The notes below the pieces were generated by a model. That model was given only the letters and a program-made list of their open reading frames with translations, searched no databases and was not told where the DNA came from. The position numbers and the translations under genes are program-made. A stretch of DNA of 64,000 bases from Acidobacteriaceae bacterium. Lineage in GTDB: Bacteria > Acidobacteriota > Terriglobia > Bryobacterales > Bryobacteraceae. The stretch's first letter is position 1; the number at the start of each line of letters is the position of its first letter. Positions 8,644 to 16,712 of this stretch are shown here, piece after piece. Where the stretch lies: assembly GCA_019233755.1 (NCBI GenBank), contig JAFAMD010000032.1, positions 1 to 64,000 of the forward strand. Reading direction: 5' to 3'.

Positions 8644-9618
8644 TTACGGTTCGTAGTAGCCGCTCCGTGCACTCAGCTTGAGAGTCGGGTTCTGCAGTTG
8701 CACGGAGATCGGGTGAAAGCGCCGGGGTTCTTCCTGCACGTTCTTCGGATAGAAGCCGAGAACGTACTGTGTTCGCAGTTCCTGAATGATTTGCCTGAAA
8801 GCGTCATCCAATCGCTCGAATCCATCCGGATAGAAGATTCTTCCGCCGGTAGACTCGGCCAGAGTTGCCAGCGCATGCTCGCCGCCGGTGTTCCGGCCGG
8901 CATCGTTCGCAATCGGGACAACCACAATCGGATACATGACGACGTCGGCTCGCTGCGCCGCGGCAAGCGCGTCCTGATATTTTTTGTAGCTGGTCGTATC
9001 GCCGCCGTCGGTCACCAACACCATCACATGCCGGCCGTCGCGGTCGCTGAGCGTGTCGCTTACCAGATAGACCGCGTCATACATCGACGTCCCGCCTTCG
9101 CCGTGCAAAGCATGCAGCGCGCGTTCGGCCCGTTTCTGGCTGCGCGAATAGTCCACTTCAAGATTCGTCCGCCAGTTGAAGCTGAATAGCGCAAACGCAT
9201 CGGCCGGATTGCCGGCGCCCAGAAACGCGGGCAGGAACCGAAGCACCGAATCCTCTTCGAAGTGGAGATCCTTCTCCGTGCTGCCGCTGGTATCGATCAG
9301 AATCGCAACCGACAAGGGCAGGGAAGTATTGCGTTCAAAGACGGTAATGTCTTGCGCGACGCCGCTGTCGAAAACCCGGAAGTCCTCTTTATTTAGATTG
9401 GTGACGACCGCCCCGGACACATCGCGCACGGAAACCAGCAGCCGTACCAGATTGACCTTGATCGCAAACGTGGGTTGCTGTCCGGGTGCCTTCTGCGGCA
9501 GCGGCTCAAGCGGGCGCTGCTGTTCCGGATTCGCCGGCTTGAATTGGCTCCAGGCCAGCGCAGCGGCGGCTAATAGCGCGGCTGCTATCCGAAGCATCGC
9601 GGCGTTAGCGCGCTTCAT
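8644..9618 (-). CDS. Secreted VWFA-related domain protein (acidobacterial type)
   Basis: 324 residues from the ATG at 9618, which gives a clean signal peptide (MKRANAAMLRIAAALLAAAALAWS); the longer frame to 9678 starts inside moaDE and is unlikely. After the signal the pattern is the one common in Acidobacteriota: FAIKVNLVRLLVSVRD, then NKEDFRVFDSG, then a von Willebrand A fold with the metal-site motif LIDTSGSTEKD near residue 130, a VTDGGD segment, and a C-terminal YVLGFYP plus SARSGYY tail. The role is unknown; the VWA fold suggests protein binding outside the inner membrane. The start overlaps the moaDE stop by 14 bp. Confidence 0.82.
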   Translation of the reverse strand: MKRANAAMLRIAAALLAAAALAWSQFKPANPEQQRPLEPLPQKAPGQQPTFAIKVNLVRLLVSVRDVSGAVVTNLNKEDFRVFDSGVAQDITVFERNTSLPLSVAILIDTSGSTEKDLHFEEDSVLRFLPAFLGAGNPADAFALFSFNWRTNLEVDYSRSQKRAERALHALHGEGGTSMYDAVYLVSDTLSDRDGRHVMVLVTDGGDTTSYKKYQDALAAAQRADVVMYPIVVVPIANDAGRNTGGEHALATLAESTGGRIFYPDGFERLDDAFRQIIQELRTQYVLGFYPKNVQEEPRRFHPISVQLQNPTLKLSARSGYYEP

Positions 9619-10339
9619 TCGTGTGTGCGTCTGCCAGCAACCGGTCATCCCACTCGCCATCCACCCAAACGGCGCCATCTGCGAAGAACTCTTTCTTCCA
9701 GATCGGCACTTCGCGTTTCAACCGGTTGATACCTGCGAAAGCAGCTTCAAAAGCCGCCTTCCGGTGCGGTGCAGTAGCCACCACCACGACGCTCGCCTCC
9801 CCGATCTCCAGCCGGCCGACGCGATGCACCATGCCTATATGCCCGATTTCAAACTGATTCGCGATCTCTCTGCCGATCCTGACGATCTGCGCGAGCGCCA
9901 TCGCCTCGTAGCACTCGTATTCGAGATGTGTCGTCGCACGTCCTTTCGTGTTGTTCCGGACAATGCCTTCGAACACCACCACGGCGCCGTCTTCCGGGCG
10001 CTGCAGCATGTCTGCTAGCTGCTTGGCGCCGATCACCTCGCGCGTGATCGAAAAGAAATGTCCATCCGGGTCTCGGGTTACCTTCCCGGACCCGCCGCTC
10101 ACAGGCGGCAGAAACGCTACTTCATCCCCTTCGGTCAGCACGGTGTCTGGTGTGGAAAACTCCTGGTTCCTGGCAAATAGAATCGACGGACGCCTGTCGC
10201 GCAGGGTTGCAATGCGCTCAGCGTAGCTTTCGAACAGATTTCTCAGGGTGGTTTCGGGCGGGATTTGAACCGTCTCTTCGGCTTTTCCAACCATGTCTTT
10301 CAGGATGCCGAAAAACAGTACCCGTACCTGCATTTTCAA
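9605..10339 (-). CDS. moaX: MoaD-MoaE fusion, molybdopterin synthase
   Basis: 244 residues combining both subunits of molybdopterin synthase. Residues 1-83 are a ubiquitin-like MoaD ending in PPVSGG (Gly82-Gly83); residues about 90-235 are MoaE, with the HRVGRLEIGE segment, VVVATAPHRKAAFEA, and the KREVPIWKKE motif holding the catalytic lysines. The enzyme puts two sulfurs on cyclic pyranopterin monophosphate. In separate MoaD the di-glycine must be the C-terminus to become a thiocarboxylate, so a fusion needs cleavage after Gly-Gly, as reported for mycobacterial MoaX. A molybdenum hydroxylase (iorAB) that would need the cofactor is at 28.9-31.6 kb. Confidence 0.9.
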   Translation of the reverse strand: MKMQVRVLFFGILKDMVGKAEETVQIPPETTLRNLFESYAERIATLRDRRPSILFARNQEFSTPDTVLTEGDEVAFLPPVSGGSGKVTRDPDGHFFSITREVIGAKQLADMLQRPEDGAVVVFEGIVRNNTKGRATTHLEYECYEAMALAQIVRIGREIANQFEIGHIGMVHRVGRLEIGEASVVVVATAPHRKAAFEAAFAGINRLKREVPIWKKEFFADGAVWVDGEWDDRLLADAHTNEAR

Positions 10340-10406
10340 ATGCTAACAGGGCGGCTCCGGTCCGGATGGATAAGTCCGGCTCGCTATATTCACAGAGAGG
10401 ACACGC

Positions 10407-10832
10407 TTGGAAACGCATTCAAACGAGCCGCGAAAGCATGAAACGCGAATCCGTGTGCGCTATGCGGAGACGGATCAGATGGGCGTTGTCTACCACGCCA
10501 ACTATTTCGTCTGGATGGAAATTGGCCGTGTGGAGCTGGTGCGCGCCAGGGGGTTCAATTATAAGGAGCTCGAGCAGGCGGAAGGGCTCTATCTCACAGT
10601 GGTGGAGGCCGATTGCCGTTATCTGTATCCGGCCCGCTACGACGAGGAAATTATCGTCCAGACCGAAATCGTCAAATCCACTGCGCGCATGGTGGAGTTC
10701 GCTTATCAGATCCGCTCAGCCGAGTCAGACCGCCTCCTTGCCCAAGGGGTCACGAAGCACATCTGGCTGAATCGTGAATTTCGCCCGACGCGTTTGCCCG
10801 ATCAGTATCATGCTGTGCTGCGGGTCGGCTAG
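10407..10832 (+). CDS. YbgC-like acyl-CoA thioesterase (hot-dog fold)
   Basis: 141 residues from the TTG at 10407, supported by GAGAGG six bases upstream. The 4-hydroxybenzoyl-CoA thioesterase/YbgC signature is visible near residue 18: RYAETDQMGVVYHANYF, whose Asp is the catalytic residue, followed by WMEIGR. The family hydrolyses short or branched acyl-CoA or acyl-ACP esters in the cytosol; in proteobacteria YbgC sits with tol-pal, but here it is alone. It is divergent from moaDE with a gap of about 70 bp and convergent with imuB, whose stop lies 14 bp past its end. Substrate not predictable. Confidence 0.85.
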   Translation: METHSNEPRKHETRIRVRYAETDQMGVVYHANYFVWMEIGRVELVRARGFNYKELEQAEGLYLTVVEADCRYLYPARYDEEIIVQTEIVKSTARMVEFAYQIRSAESDRLLAQGVTKHIWLNREFRPTRLPDQYHAVLRVG

Positions 10833-10845
10833 GACAGGCGAGCGG

Positions 10846-12138
10846 TTAATCGTACACCGCATGGACGAACCACTCGCCGCTCGGTGATTCCTGGTAAATG
10901 CGATAAAGCCCGCCGTCATCCAGGGCCACATCCCATTCCTCGCGGCTCCAGGCGGTCGTTGCCCACCATTCTCCCGAGGTCTTCCAGGGGCCCGCGGACT
11001 GCAGGACCCGGCCTTTCACGGCCGATGCCATAACATCTTTCGGTGCGCACTCTATGACGCGTACCCGTGCATGCAGCGCGGGCCGGAACAGCCGCATAAT
11101 CAGGCGTAACGTCTCAGCCGGCGCCTGTTCCTGCTTGAGTTCTTTCTGTGTGGCCGTTGCAGGCAGGGTCGTCATTTGAAACGCATCCGGCCGATGTGTA
11201 TTCAGCAGTACCGGTGTGCCCACGTTCTCTTTGCCTACCATGCCCGCAATCCGTGCGAGCGTGATTTGCAGTTTGTCCGGTTGGGGCGTCGGCGGTAAAA
11301 AAATTCCGCCTTGTACGCGCTTCGGCTCTACCGCTTCCACCCGCAACGAAAAAGCTGTTACCGGCGCGCCCGGAGGATGCCGTTCTAAATGCAATTGCAG
11401 GAGCTTCAAAATGCTACGGCTGTCATCAAGCGGCACGGGAAATTCCAGCTCGCAGCAGTGCCGGTCCGCTCCTTCCAATTCAAATTGCGCTGCCAGCGAC
11501 CGCGCTGCCTGAGACTGTGACCGCAGTCGCCCGCACAGTTCGGTCAACACACGCGCCAGCAGAAACAAGAGCGGTTCCAGCAATTCCAGCGGATGCTCCA
11601 GTTCCATCCGCTCGTCATAGTTCGTCTTGGCCGCAGGAACGCGCAGCGGCCGCTGTACTCTTCCGCACGCCAGGTTGCGCAGATACACCCCAGCCTTTCC
11701 TAACCGCTCCGCTATCCCGCGCTCCGGCAATGCCGCCAGATCTTCACAACTCTTCACGCCCCAGCGCTGAAGAACATCGAACAGCACCGCGTCCACCGGT
11801 ACATCGTGCGTGAACAGTGCGCTCAGCGGGAGCGGCGCCAGTTTCAGGTGTTCTTCCCCGGGCGTCACCAGGGTCACTCCGGCAAAGTTGCGTGCCAGCA
11901 GAATCGCTGCATCCGGGTTCGAGGCAATCGCCAAACTTGCCTGCAGTTTACGCTCATACCCGGCCCGGCAGATTTCAGAAGCAATCTGATGCGGCGATCC
12001 GATCAGCTTTCGCAAGGACGCAATAGAAAACACGACTGTGTCTTCTGCCGTCTGCTCTACCACCGGAGAAAACGCAAACGCCAGATCCAATACCGGGCAT
12101 CCTGCCGCGGGATGCTTTACATGAACGCATGCGTACAT
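10846..12138 (-). CDS. imuB: ImuB-like inactive Y-family polymerase
   Basis: 430 residues with the Y-family fold (YACVHVKH opening, HhH region LQRWGVKSCEDLAALPERG near residue 125, little-finger region). The acidic residues that bind catalytic metal in DinB/UmuC are not seen, as expected for ImuB. ImuB bridges the beta clamp, ImuA and the error-prone polymerase DnaE2 during damage-induced mutagenesis. It follows imuA by 1 bp, an invariant arrangement. The C-terminal part (SAGPWKTSGEWW) is also typical of ImuB. The third partner, dnaE2 (imuC), is not in the window: downstream is the convergent thioesterase gene. Confidence 0.85.
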   Translation of the reverse strand: MYACVHVKHPAAGCPVLDLAFAFSPVVEQTAEDTVVFSIASLRKLIGSPHQIASEICRAGYERKLQASLAIASNPDAAILLARNFAGVTLVTPGEEHLKLAPLPLSALFTHDVPVDAVLFDVLQRWGVKSCEDLAALPERGIAERLGKAGVYLRNLACGRVQRPLRVPAAKTNYDERMELEHPLELLEPLLFLLARVLTELCGRLRSQSQAARSLAAQFELEGADRHCCELEFPVPLDDSRSILKLLQLHLERHPPGAPVTAFSLRVEAVEPKRVQGGIFLPPTPQPDKLQITLARIAGMVGKENVGTPVLLNTHRPDAFQMTTLPATATQKELKQEQAPAETLRLIMRLFRPALHARVRVIECAPKDVMASAVKGRVLQSAGPWKTSGEWWATTAWSREEWDVALDDGGLYRIYQESPSGEWFVHAVYD

Positions 12139-12139
12139 A

Positions 12140-12865
12140 TCAGGCCACTACCCAAAGCGGTTCTGGTCGAATGGTGGCAACCTTCTGTTGAAAAGCGTGG
12201 ATCTCACGGCCACGCAATAACAGGAACGGTGCAGTGCCTGACCAATGAAACGCTTTCGATTTCGTTTGAATGTTGCTGCTGGCGCAGGATTTAGCTTGCG
12301 CTGAATCCGCACATAACAGCAAAATTGTCGGGGTGCTTTCTACGGCCCGCCGGAAGCGAAACCAATACGACAACGGAATGCGATTCAGCACGCGTGCCGG
12401 TGCTTCGCAAAGATCGAGCAGCACGACTCCAAAACCGCCGGCATGGAGAATCAGATCAGCTGCCCGAATCGCATGCTCGGCGTTCCCTTTGCAGCGGACC
12501 CATACGATGCTTTCCAGCCGCACGCCCGCGGCCGCCGCGGAGGCGGGGTGAAAACTATCGTTCCAATCCACTACCGCGCAAATCTCGCCTCGAATTGTCG
12601 CTTGCGCCAAAATATGGAGGCATGCCGACATTCGCCCCGAAGAGCGACGGCCATGAATCTCGGTAATCCCGCCCCGTAGCACGCCCTTCGTAAAAACTCC
12701 TTTCAAACCGGGCGCCTGAAGCGGAGCAAACTTTGGCTCCTCATGTAACACATGAAGCTTGGACGCTGTCTTCCAGCGTTCGTCCAAAAGCAATACTGCT
12801 GCCTGTTTCGCCATTTGTTCGCCTGTATCATTTTCGCCAGTAAGCTGGCGGAAAGCAAGGGACAA
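12140..12865 (-). CDS. imuA: ImuA-like RecA-related mutagenesis protein
   Basis: 241 residues placed directly before imuB. It resembles ImuA/SulA-like proteins related to RecA: a region GVLRGGITEIHGRRSSGR near residue 60 corresponds to a degenerate Walker A, and VVDWNDSFHPASA near residue 100 to the next strand. In other bacteria ImuA modulates the ImuB-DnaE2 complex. The TTG at 12865 is the longest start and has only a short spacing from GGAG; an internal ATG at 12814 is the alternative. The promoter must lie in the 63 bp shared with marR, where a 15-bp palindrome is found. Confidence 0.75.
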   Translation of the reverse strand: MSLAFRQLTGENDTGEQMAKQAAVLLLDERWKTASKLHVLHEEPKFAPLQAPGLKGVFTKGVLRGGITEIHGRRSSGRMSACLHILAQATIRGEICAVVDWNDSFHPASAAAAGVRLESIVWVRCKGNAEHAIRAADLILHAGGFGVVLLDLCEAPARVLNRIPLSYWFRFRRAVESTPTILLLCADSAQAKSCASSNIQTKSKAFHWSGTAPFLLLRGREIHAFQQKVATIRPEPLWVVA

Positions 12866-12881
12866 AGTCTCCAGGAATGTT

Positions 12882-12896
12882 TATCGTGTTACGATA
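12882..12896. promoter_or_regulatory. Palindrome TATCGTGTTACGATA between imuA and marR
   Basis: A perfect 6-bp inverted repeat with a 3-bp spacer, placed 16 bp upstream of the imuA TTG and 33 bp upstream of the marR ATG. A second, nested repeat (CGTGT at 12885-12889, ACACG at 12900-12904) overlaps it. The position fits an operator for the MarR protein, for LexA control of imuAB, or both. No known consensus could be matched with certainty. Confidence 0.5.
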
Positions 12897-12928
12897 TATA
12901 CACGCGCAAACTATGTCGGAGATTTGCC

Positions 12929-13405
12929 ATGTCCACCCCATCGCCATCCATGTCTAAAGAACAGGTCCGGCACGATATTTCGGCTGCCGGCTATCAACAG
13001 CTTGCGGAATTTCGCTATCGCATTCGCGAATTTCTGCACTTCAGCGAGCAAGCGGCTCGCGCCAACAGTATTGAGCCCCAGCAGCACCAGCTTCTGCTTG
13101 CCATAAAAGGGCTGCCAACCGGTACGCGTCCCACCGTTACTTCGCTTGCGAACCGCATGTGCCTCCGTCATCACAGCACGGTGGAACTCATCAACCGCAT
13201 GGTGGAACGTGGTGCTATCGTTCGCCGCCACAGTGAACACGACCGTCGCGAAGTCTTAATCGAACTTACCCCCTTGGGAGAAGAAATCTTACAAAAGCTT
13301 TCCCTCTTGCACTGGCAGGAACTGCAAACCTCCGGCCCGGCCCTCTCGAAGGCGCTTCGGGCGATTGTGGATCACAGTTCTCTGAAGGGGGGTGACTGCA
13401 ATTGA
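12929..13405 (+). CDS. MarR-family transcriptional regulator
   Basis: 158 residues from the ATG at 12929, chosen because GGAG lies 7 bases upstream; the frame is open back to 12752 but that part overlaps imuA. The winged-helix core is clear: LLAIKGLPTG near residue 50, TVTSLANRMCLRHHSTVELINRMVERG (recognition helix, residues about 70-96), then the wing RRHSEHDRREVLIELTPLG. MarR proteins bind palindromic operators as dimers and respond to small ligands. It overlaps the ClC channel gene by 4 bp (TTGA), so it probably regulates chloride channel expression and itself. It is divergent from imuA over a short shared promoter. Confidence 0.88.
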   Translation: MSTPSPSMSKEQVRHDISAAGYQQLAEFRYRIREFLHFSEQAARANSIEPQQHQLLLAIKGLPTGTRPTVTSLANRMCLRHHSTVELINRMVERGAIVRRHSEHDRREVLIELTPLGEEILQKLSLLHWQELQTSGPALSKALRAIVDHSSLKGGDCN

Positions 13406-15255
13406 CTAAGAGTCTGCCCGGTCATCTCGCCGTGAACCAGAAAAAGAAATCGTCGAACGAACTCCGGGATTTCACCACGACGCCGCATGTGATCCCGATT
13501 TCCCTCCTGGCCATTGCCATCGGGATCATCGCATCCTTTGTCGCCTGGCTGCTGCTCAAACTGATCGGTTTTTTCACCAATATCTTCTACTACCAGCGCA
13601 TTGACACGGCGCTTTCTTCGCCTGCCGGCAATCACTTGGGTCTTTGGGCGATCGCCATTCCTGTGATCGGGTCTTTGATTATCGGTTTAATGGCCCGCTA
13701 CGGCTCGGAGAAGATTCGCGGTCACGGGATTCCCGAAGCAATCGAATCGATCCTAATGAACGGCAGCCGCGTGCATCCGCGATTAGCCGTTCTCAAACCC
13801 ATCTCGGCAGCCATCTCTATCGGATCCGGCGGCCCGTTCGGCGCGGAGGGCCCCATCATCATGACCGGCGGCGCGTTCGGTTCCCTGATCGCGCAATTGT
13901 TCCACCTCACCAGTGCCGAAAGGAAAACCTTACTCGTAGCCGGAGCAGCCGCGGGCATGGCTGCCGTGTTTGCGACTCCACTCGCGGCGGTTCTGCTCGC
14001 CGTCGAACTTCTTCTATTTGAGTGGAAGCCGCGCAGTGTGATTCCCGTGGCGCTGGCCAGTGTCACCGCCGGCGCGGCGCGCCGTTACATCTTAGGACTC
14101 GGGCCGCTCTTTCCGGTGCCGCCCCATCCAGCTTTCATCGGTCCGCAAGGATTGCTCGGCTGCGCCATTGCCGGTCTTCTTGCGGGCCTGCTCTCGGCTC
14201 TGCTGACCCAGGGCGTCTACGCCGCCGAAGATCTGTTTCACAAACTGCCAATCCACTGGATGTGGTGGCCGGCAATTGCCGGCGTGTTCGTCGGCATCGG
14301 CGGGCTGTTCTTCCCGCAAGCTCTTGGTGTGGGTTATGACGTGATTGGGCTCCTGCTGCGGGGGAACGTTACCCTCCACATCATCCTGGGCGTCCTCATC
14401 GTCAAATCGCTGATCTGGATCATTTCCCTTGGCTCCGGCACTTCCGGCGGAGTGGTAGCGCCGGTACTGATGACCGGTGCTGCGCTCGGGGGCCTGGAAG
14501 CGCTCTTCCTGCCGCATTACGGCCCGGGCTTTTGGGCGCTCGTCAGCATGGGGGCGACCCTTGCCGCCACTATGTCGTGCCCCTTCACTGGAATCGTTTT
14601 CGCTATCGAGCTCACGCACGACCTCAATATGCTATTGCCGCTCCTTATCGCTTCGTTCCTGGCTTATGGATTGATCGTGCTGGCGATGCGGAGATCCATC
14701 CTGACCGAGAAGATCTCGCGCCGAGGTTATCATCTCAGTCGCGAATACGCGCTGGATCCGCTCGAGATCCTGTTCGTTCGGGAAGTCATGCGAACCAACG
14801 TGGTTGCCCTGCCGGCGGAGGCAAGCCTTGAAGAGGCCTGCGACCTCATCCGTCCGGGGCAGAAGCCTCATGGCCAGCATCTGTTTCCTGTCGTCGATGA
14901 CAGCCAGCGTGTCCTTGGTGTCGTCAGCCGAAATTATCTGACGAAGCTGTTCGACGAGCGATCGGCGCAGACCTCACGAATGTTCCTCGGAGAGACCGCC
15001 GTACATCCGCCGGTGGTGGCTTACGCCGAAGAACCGCTACGCGTCGTTGCTCATCGCATGTTCGAGTCGGGCTTCACGCGCATGCCCGTGGTCGCCGGTG
15101 AAGACGATAACCGTCTCGTCGGCATGGTGGCATTGCATGACCTGATGCAAGCTCATAGCCGTAGTCTCGAAGAGGAGCGTGCCCGCGAGCGCGTTCTGCG
15201 TCTTCGCATGCCGCTGCTTGGGCGCATGCAGACGAGCCGCGTACCGCAGCCATAA
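13402..15255 (+). CDS. ClC-type chloride channel/antiporter with CBS pair
   Basis: 617 residues, TTG start at 13402 overlapping the marR stop. About ten to twelve membrane helices carry the anion-selectivity signatures: GHGIPEAI (GSGIP equivalent, residues about 110), GSGGPFGAEGP (GREGP equivalent, with the gating Glu), and GTSGGVVAPVL (GxFxP equivalent). A cytoplasmic CBS pair follows from about residue 455 to 600 (VREVMRTNVVALPAEASL; HRMFESGFTRMPVV). ClC proteins move Cl- or exchange it for H+. The GHGIP and GAEGP substitutions leave the key Glu in place. Ends at a strong hairpin. Confidence 0.9.
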   Translation: MTKSLPGHLAVNQKKKSSNELRDFTTTPHVIPISLLAIAIGIIASFVAWLLLKLIGFFTNIFYYQRIDTALSSPAGNHLGLWAIAIPVIGSLIIGLMARYGSEKIRGHGIPEAIESILMNGSRVHPRLAVLKPISAAISIGSGGPFGAEGPIIMTGGAFGSLIAQLFHLTSAERKTLLVAGAAAGMAAVFATPLAAVLLAVELLLFEWKPRSVIPVALASVTAGAARRYILGLGPLFPVPPHPAFIGPQGLLGCAIAGLLAGLLSALLTQGVYAAEDLFHKLPIHWMWWPAIAGVFVGIGGLFFPQALGVGYDVIGLLLRGNVTLHIILGVLIVKSLIWIISLGSGTSGGVVAPVLMTGAALGGLEALFLPHYGPGFWALVSMGATLAATMSCPFTGIVFAIELTHDLNMLLPLLIASFLAYGLIVLAMRRSILTEKISRRGYHLSREYALDPLEILFVREVMRTNVVALPAEASLEEACDLIRPGQKPHGQHLFPVVDDSQRVLGVVSRNYLTKLFDERSAQTSRMFLGETAVHPPVVAYAEEPLRVVAHRMFESGFTRMPVVAGEDDNRLVGMVALHDLMQAHSRSLEEERARERVLRLRMPLLGRMQTSRVPQP

Positions 15256-15258
15256 TCG

Positions 15259-15290
15259 AAAAAAAAGGCCGGGTGTTTGCGCACCCGGCC
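15259..15290 (-). terminator. Bidirectional intrinsic terminator between clc and the AAA+ gene
   Basis: Perfect 9-bp stem GGCCGGGTG / CACCCGGCC (15267-15275 and 15282-15290) with a 6-base loop. On the minus strand it is followed by eight T, making it a textbook terminator for the AAA+ gene ending at 15330. On the plus strand the downstream bases (CTTTAG) are only weakly U-rich, but it can also end clc transcription. Confidence 0.88.
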
Positions 15291-15329
15291 CTTTAGCCGC
15301 TCTTATCTCTTTTGTTCTTTGTTATCCGT

Positions 15330-16505
15330 TTACTTCTTTGACGATTTTCCCGCCGACACGGTCTTCGCCATGTCGACATTTGCCCCGGCTGCCATAACAG
15401 CCGTTGACATTCGGAAATCCTCACCCATCATATTTGCCATGGCGTGGATCTCCAGTCCCTCCGCTTCCTTCGTGAACACCAAACAGCGTTGATCCGGATC
15501 GAAATCCGCCTGGATCCAATCTCCCGGCACAACCTGGCTCGTTGCCATCAGATTCGACAGCGGATGAACCAGCAGCCGTTCGATGGCACGCTTCAGGTGC
15601 CGAGCCCCGTACTTCACATCGGTGCCCTCAGTAAGCAGGAAGTTCTTTCCCTCGTCAGAGACCGTGAACACGAAGCATTTCTCTATGGGCGATGTCAGGA
15701 TGCGCTGTTGCACCTGTCCCAGTTCGAGATCCAGAATGCGGCGCAGCTCCGTTTCGCCGAGCGACTTGAACACAACCACCTTGTCGATGCGGTTCATAAA
15801 CTCGGGCGTGAACTTCCGCCGGGCCGCTTCGAGACCAGCTTTCGACACTTTCTTGTCGAGTTCGTCATCAACCTCGACAGGTTTTTGTGCCGACACGGCG
15901 CGCTGGAAGCCAAGCTTCGGGTTCACGAGCGCACTCATCTCGCTTGCGCCCAGGTTGCTGGTCATGAAGATCATCGCCTGCGAAAAGTCCACCTTGCGGT
16001 TGTCGCCGAGCGTCAGTGTCGCCTTGTCCAGAATGCCGAGCAGCAGATTCCACAATGCGTCGCTTGCTTTCTCAATCTCGTCGAAGAGGATGAAGCTAAG
16101 CTTCACCGTTTCCGTGTGATGCTGATTGATCACTTCCTGGCTCAACAAGGGGTGCGTTTCGCGGTGGCCGAGGTAGCCCGGAGGCGAGCCGATCAGCTTG
16201 GCGATCTCATGGCTGTGCTGAAACTCGGCGCAATCGATCTTGATGACCGCGCGCGGATTTCCTACCAGTGCCTCGGCGGTTGCTTCCACCGTCCTTGTCT
16301 TTCCCGAACCCGTCGGACCGAGAAAGAGGAAATTGCCCACGGGGCGCCCCGGCGCCGTGAGACCGGTCAGGTGCATCTGGTAGATGTTTACAATCTGCTC
16401 GACAGCTTCGTCCTGGCCAACAACGAGCTTCAGCAGCCTCTTTTCGAGATTCTCAGCTTCTTTTCCTGTACGGCTTGGGTCTAGTACCTTGCGGAGCCGG
16501 CTCAT
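15330..16505 (-). CDS. Single-domain Clp/Hsp100-type AAA+ ATPase
   Basis: 391 residues from the ATG at 16505, with GAAGGA 8 bases upstream. It contains one AAA+ module of the ClpA/ClpB second-ring type: Walker A GPTGSGKT near residue 62, pore loop GSPPGYLG near residue 105, Walker B ILFDEIEKA near residue 138, sensor-1 MTSNLG near residue 184, then the small D2 C-terminal domain (ARHLKRAIERLLVHPL). It lacks the Clp N-domain, the first ring, the ClpX zinc finger and the ClpB middle domain. I see no IGF/IGL-type ClpP-binding tripeptide. It is probably a stand-alone unfoldase; targets unknown. Isolated between a terminator and an SDR gene. Confidence 0.82.
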   Translation of the reverse strand: MSRLRKVLDPSRTGKEAENLEKRLLKLVVGQDEAVEQIVNIYQMHLTGLTAPGRPVGNFLFLGPTGSGKTRTVEATAEALVGNPRAVIKIDCAEFQHSHEIAKLIGSPPGYLGHRETHPLLSQEVINQHHTETVKLSFILFDEIEKASDALWNLLLGILDKATLTLGDNRKVDFSQAMIFMTSNLGASEMSALVNPKLGFQRAVSAQKPVEVDDELDKKVSKAGLEAARRKFTPEFMNRIDKVVVFKSLGETELRRILDLELGQVQQRILTSPIEKCFVFTVSDEGKNFLLTEGTDVKYGARHLKRAIERLLVHPLSNLMATSQVVPGDWIQADFDPDQRCLVFTKEAEGLEIHAMANMMGEDFRMSTAVMAAGANVDMAKTVSAGKSSKK

Positions 16506-16573
16506 ATACTTCATCCTTCTTTCCACTTATCCGCCGGGTGATACCTCTTGCCAGCGTCCATTCCCAGCGGATC

Positions 16574-16600
16574 AAAAAATTTGTTGGCCTACGCCCAACA
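16574..16600 (-). terminator. Intrinsic terminator of the SDR gene
   Basis: On the minus strand, TGTTGG / CCAACA (16595-16600 and 16582-16587) form a 6-bp stem, followed after two A by six T (16579-16574). It lies about 110 bp after the SDR stop at 16713 and just upstream of the AAA+ gene. Confidence 0.65.
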
Positions 16601-16712
16601 TTGAGCAACCCAGGTGCCAAAAACCACCAAGCTGCTTCCTACTTCTCTTTATCGTCAGAGCTGCCTCTGTCATGCAGACTCACTCCAACCTTTTTCTCCC
16701 GGGCTTTTCCGA

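Noticed and set aside
12882..12896. Firm call of a LexA box
   Set aside because: Position is suitable but no matching SOS consensus for this lineage is known to me.
15444..16484. 346-codon open frame on the plus strand
   Set aside because: Antisense to the AAA+ gene, no domain sense; a shadow of its codon bias.
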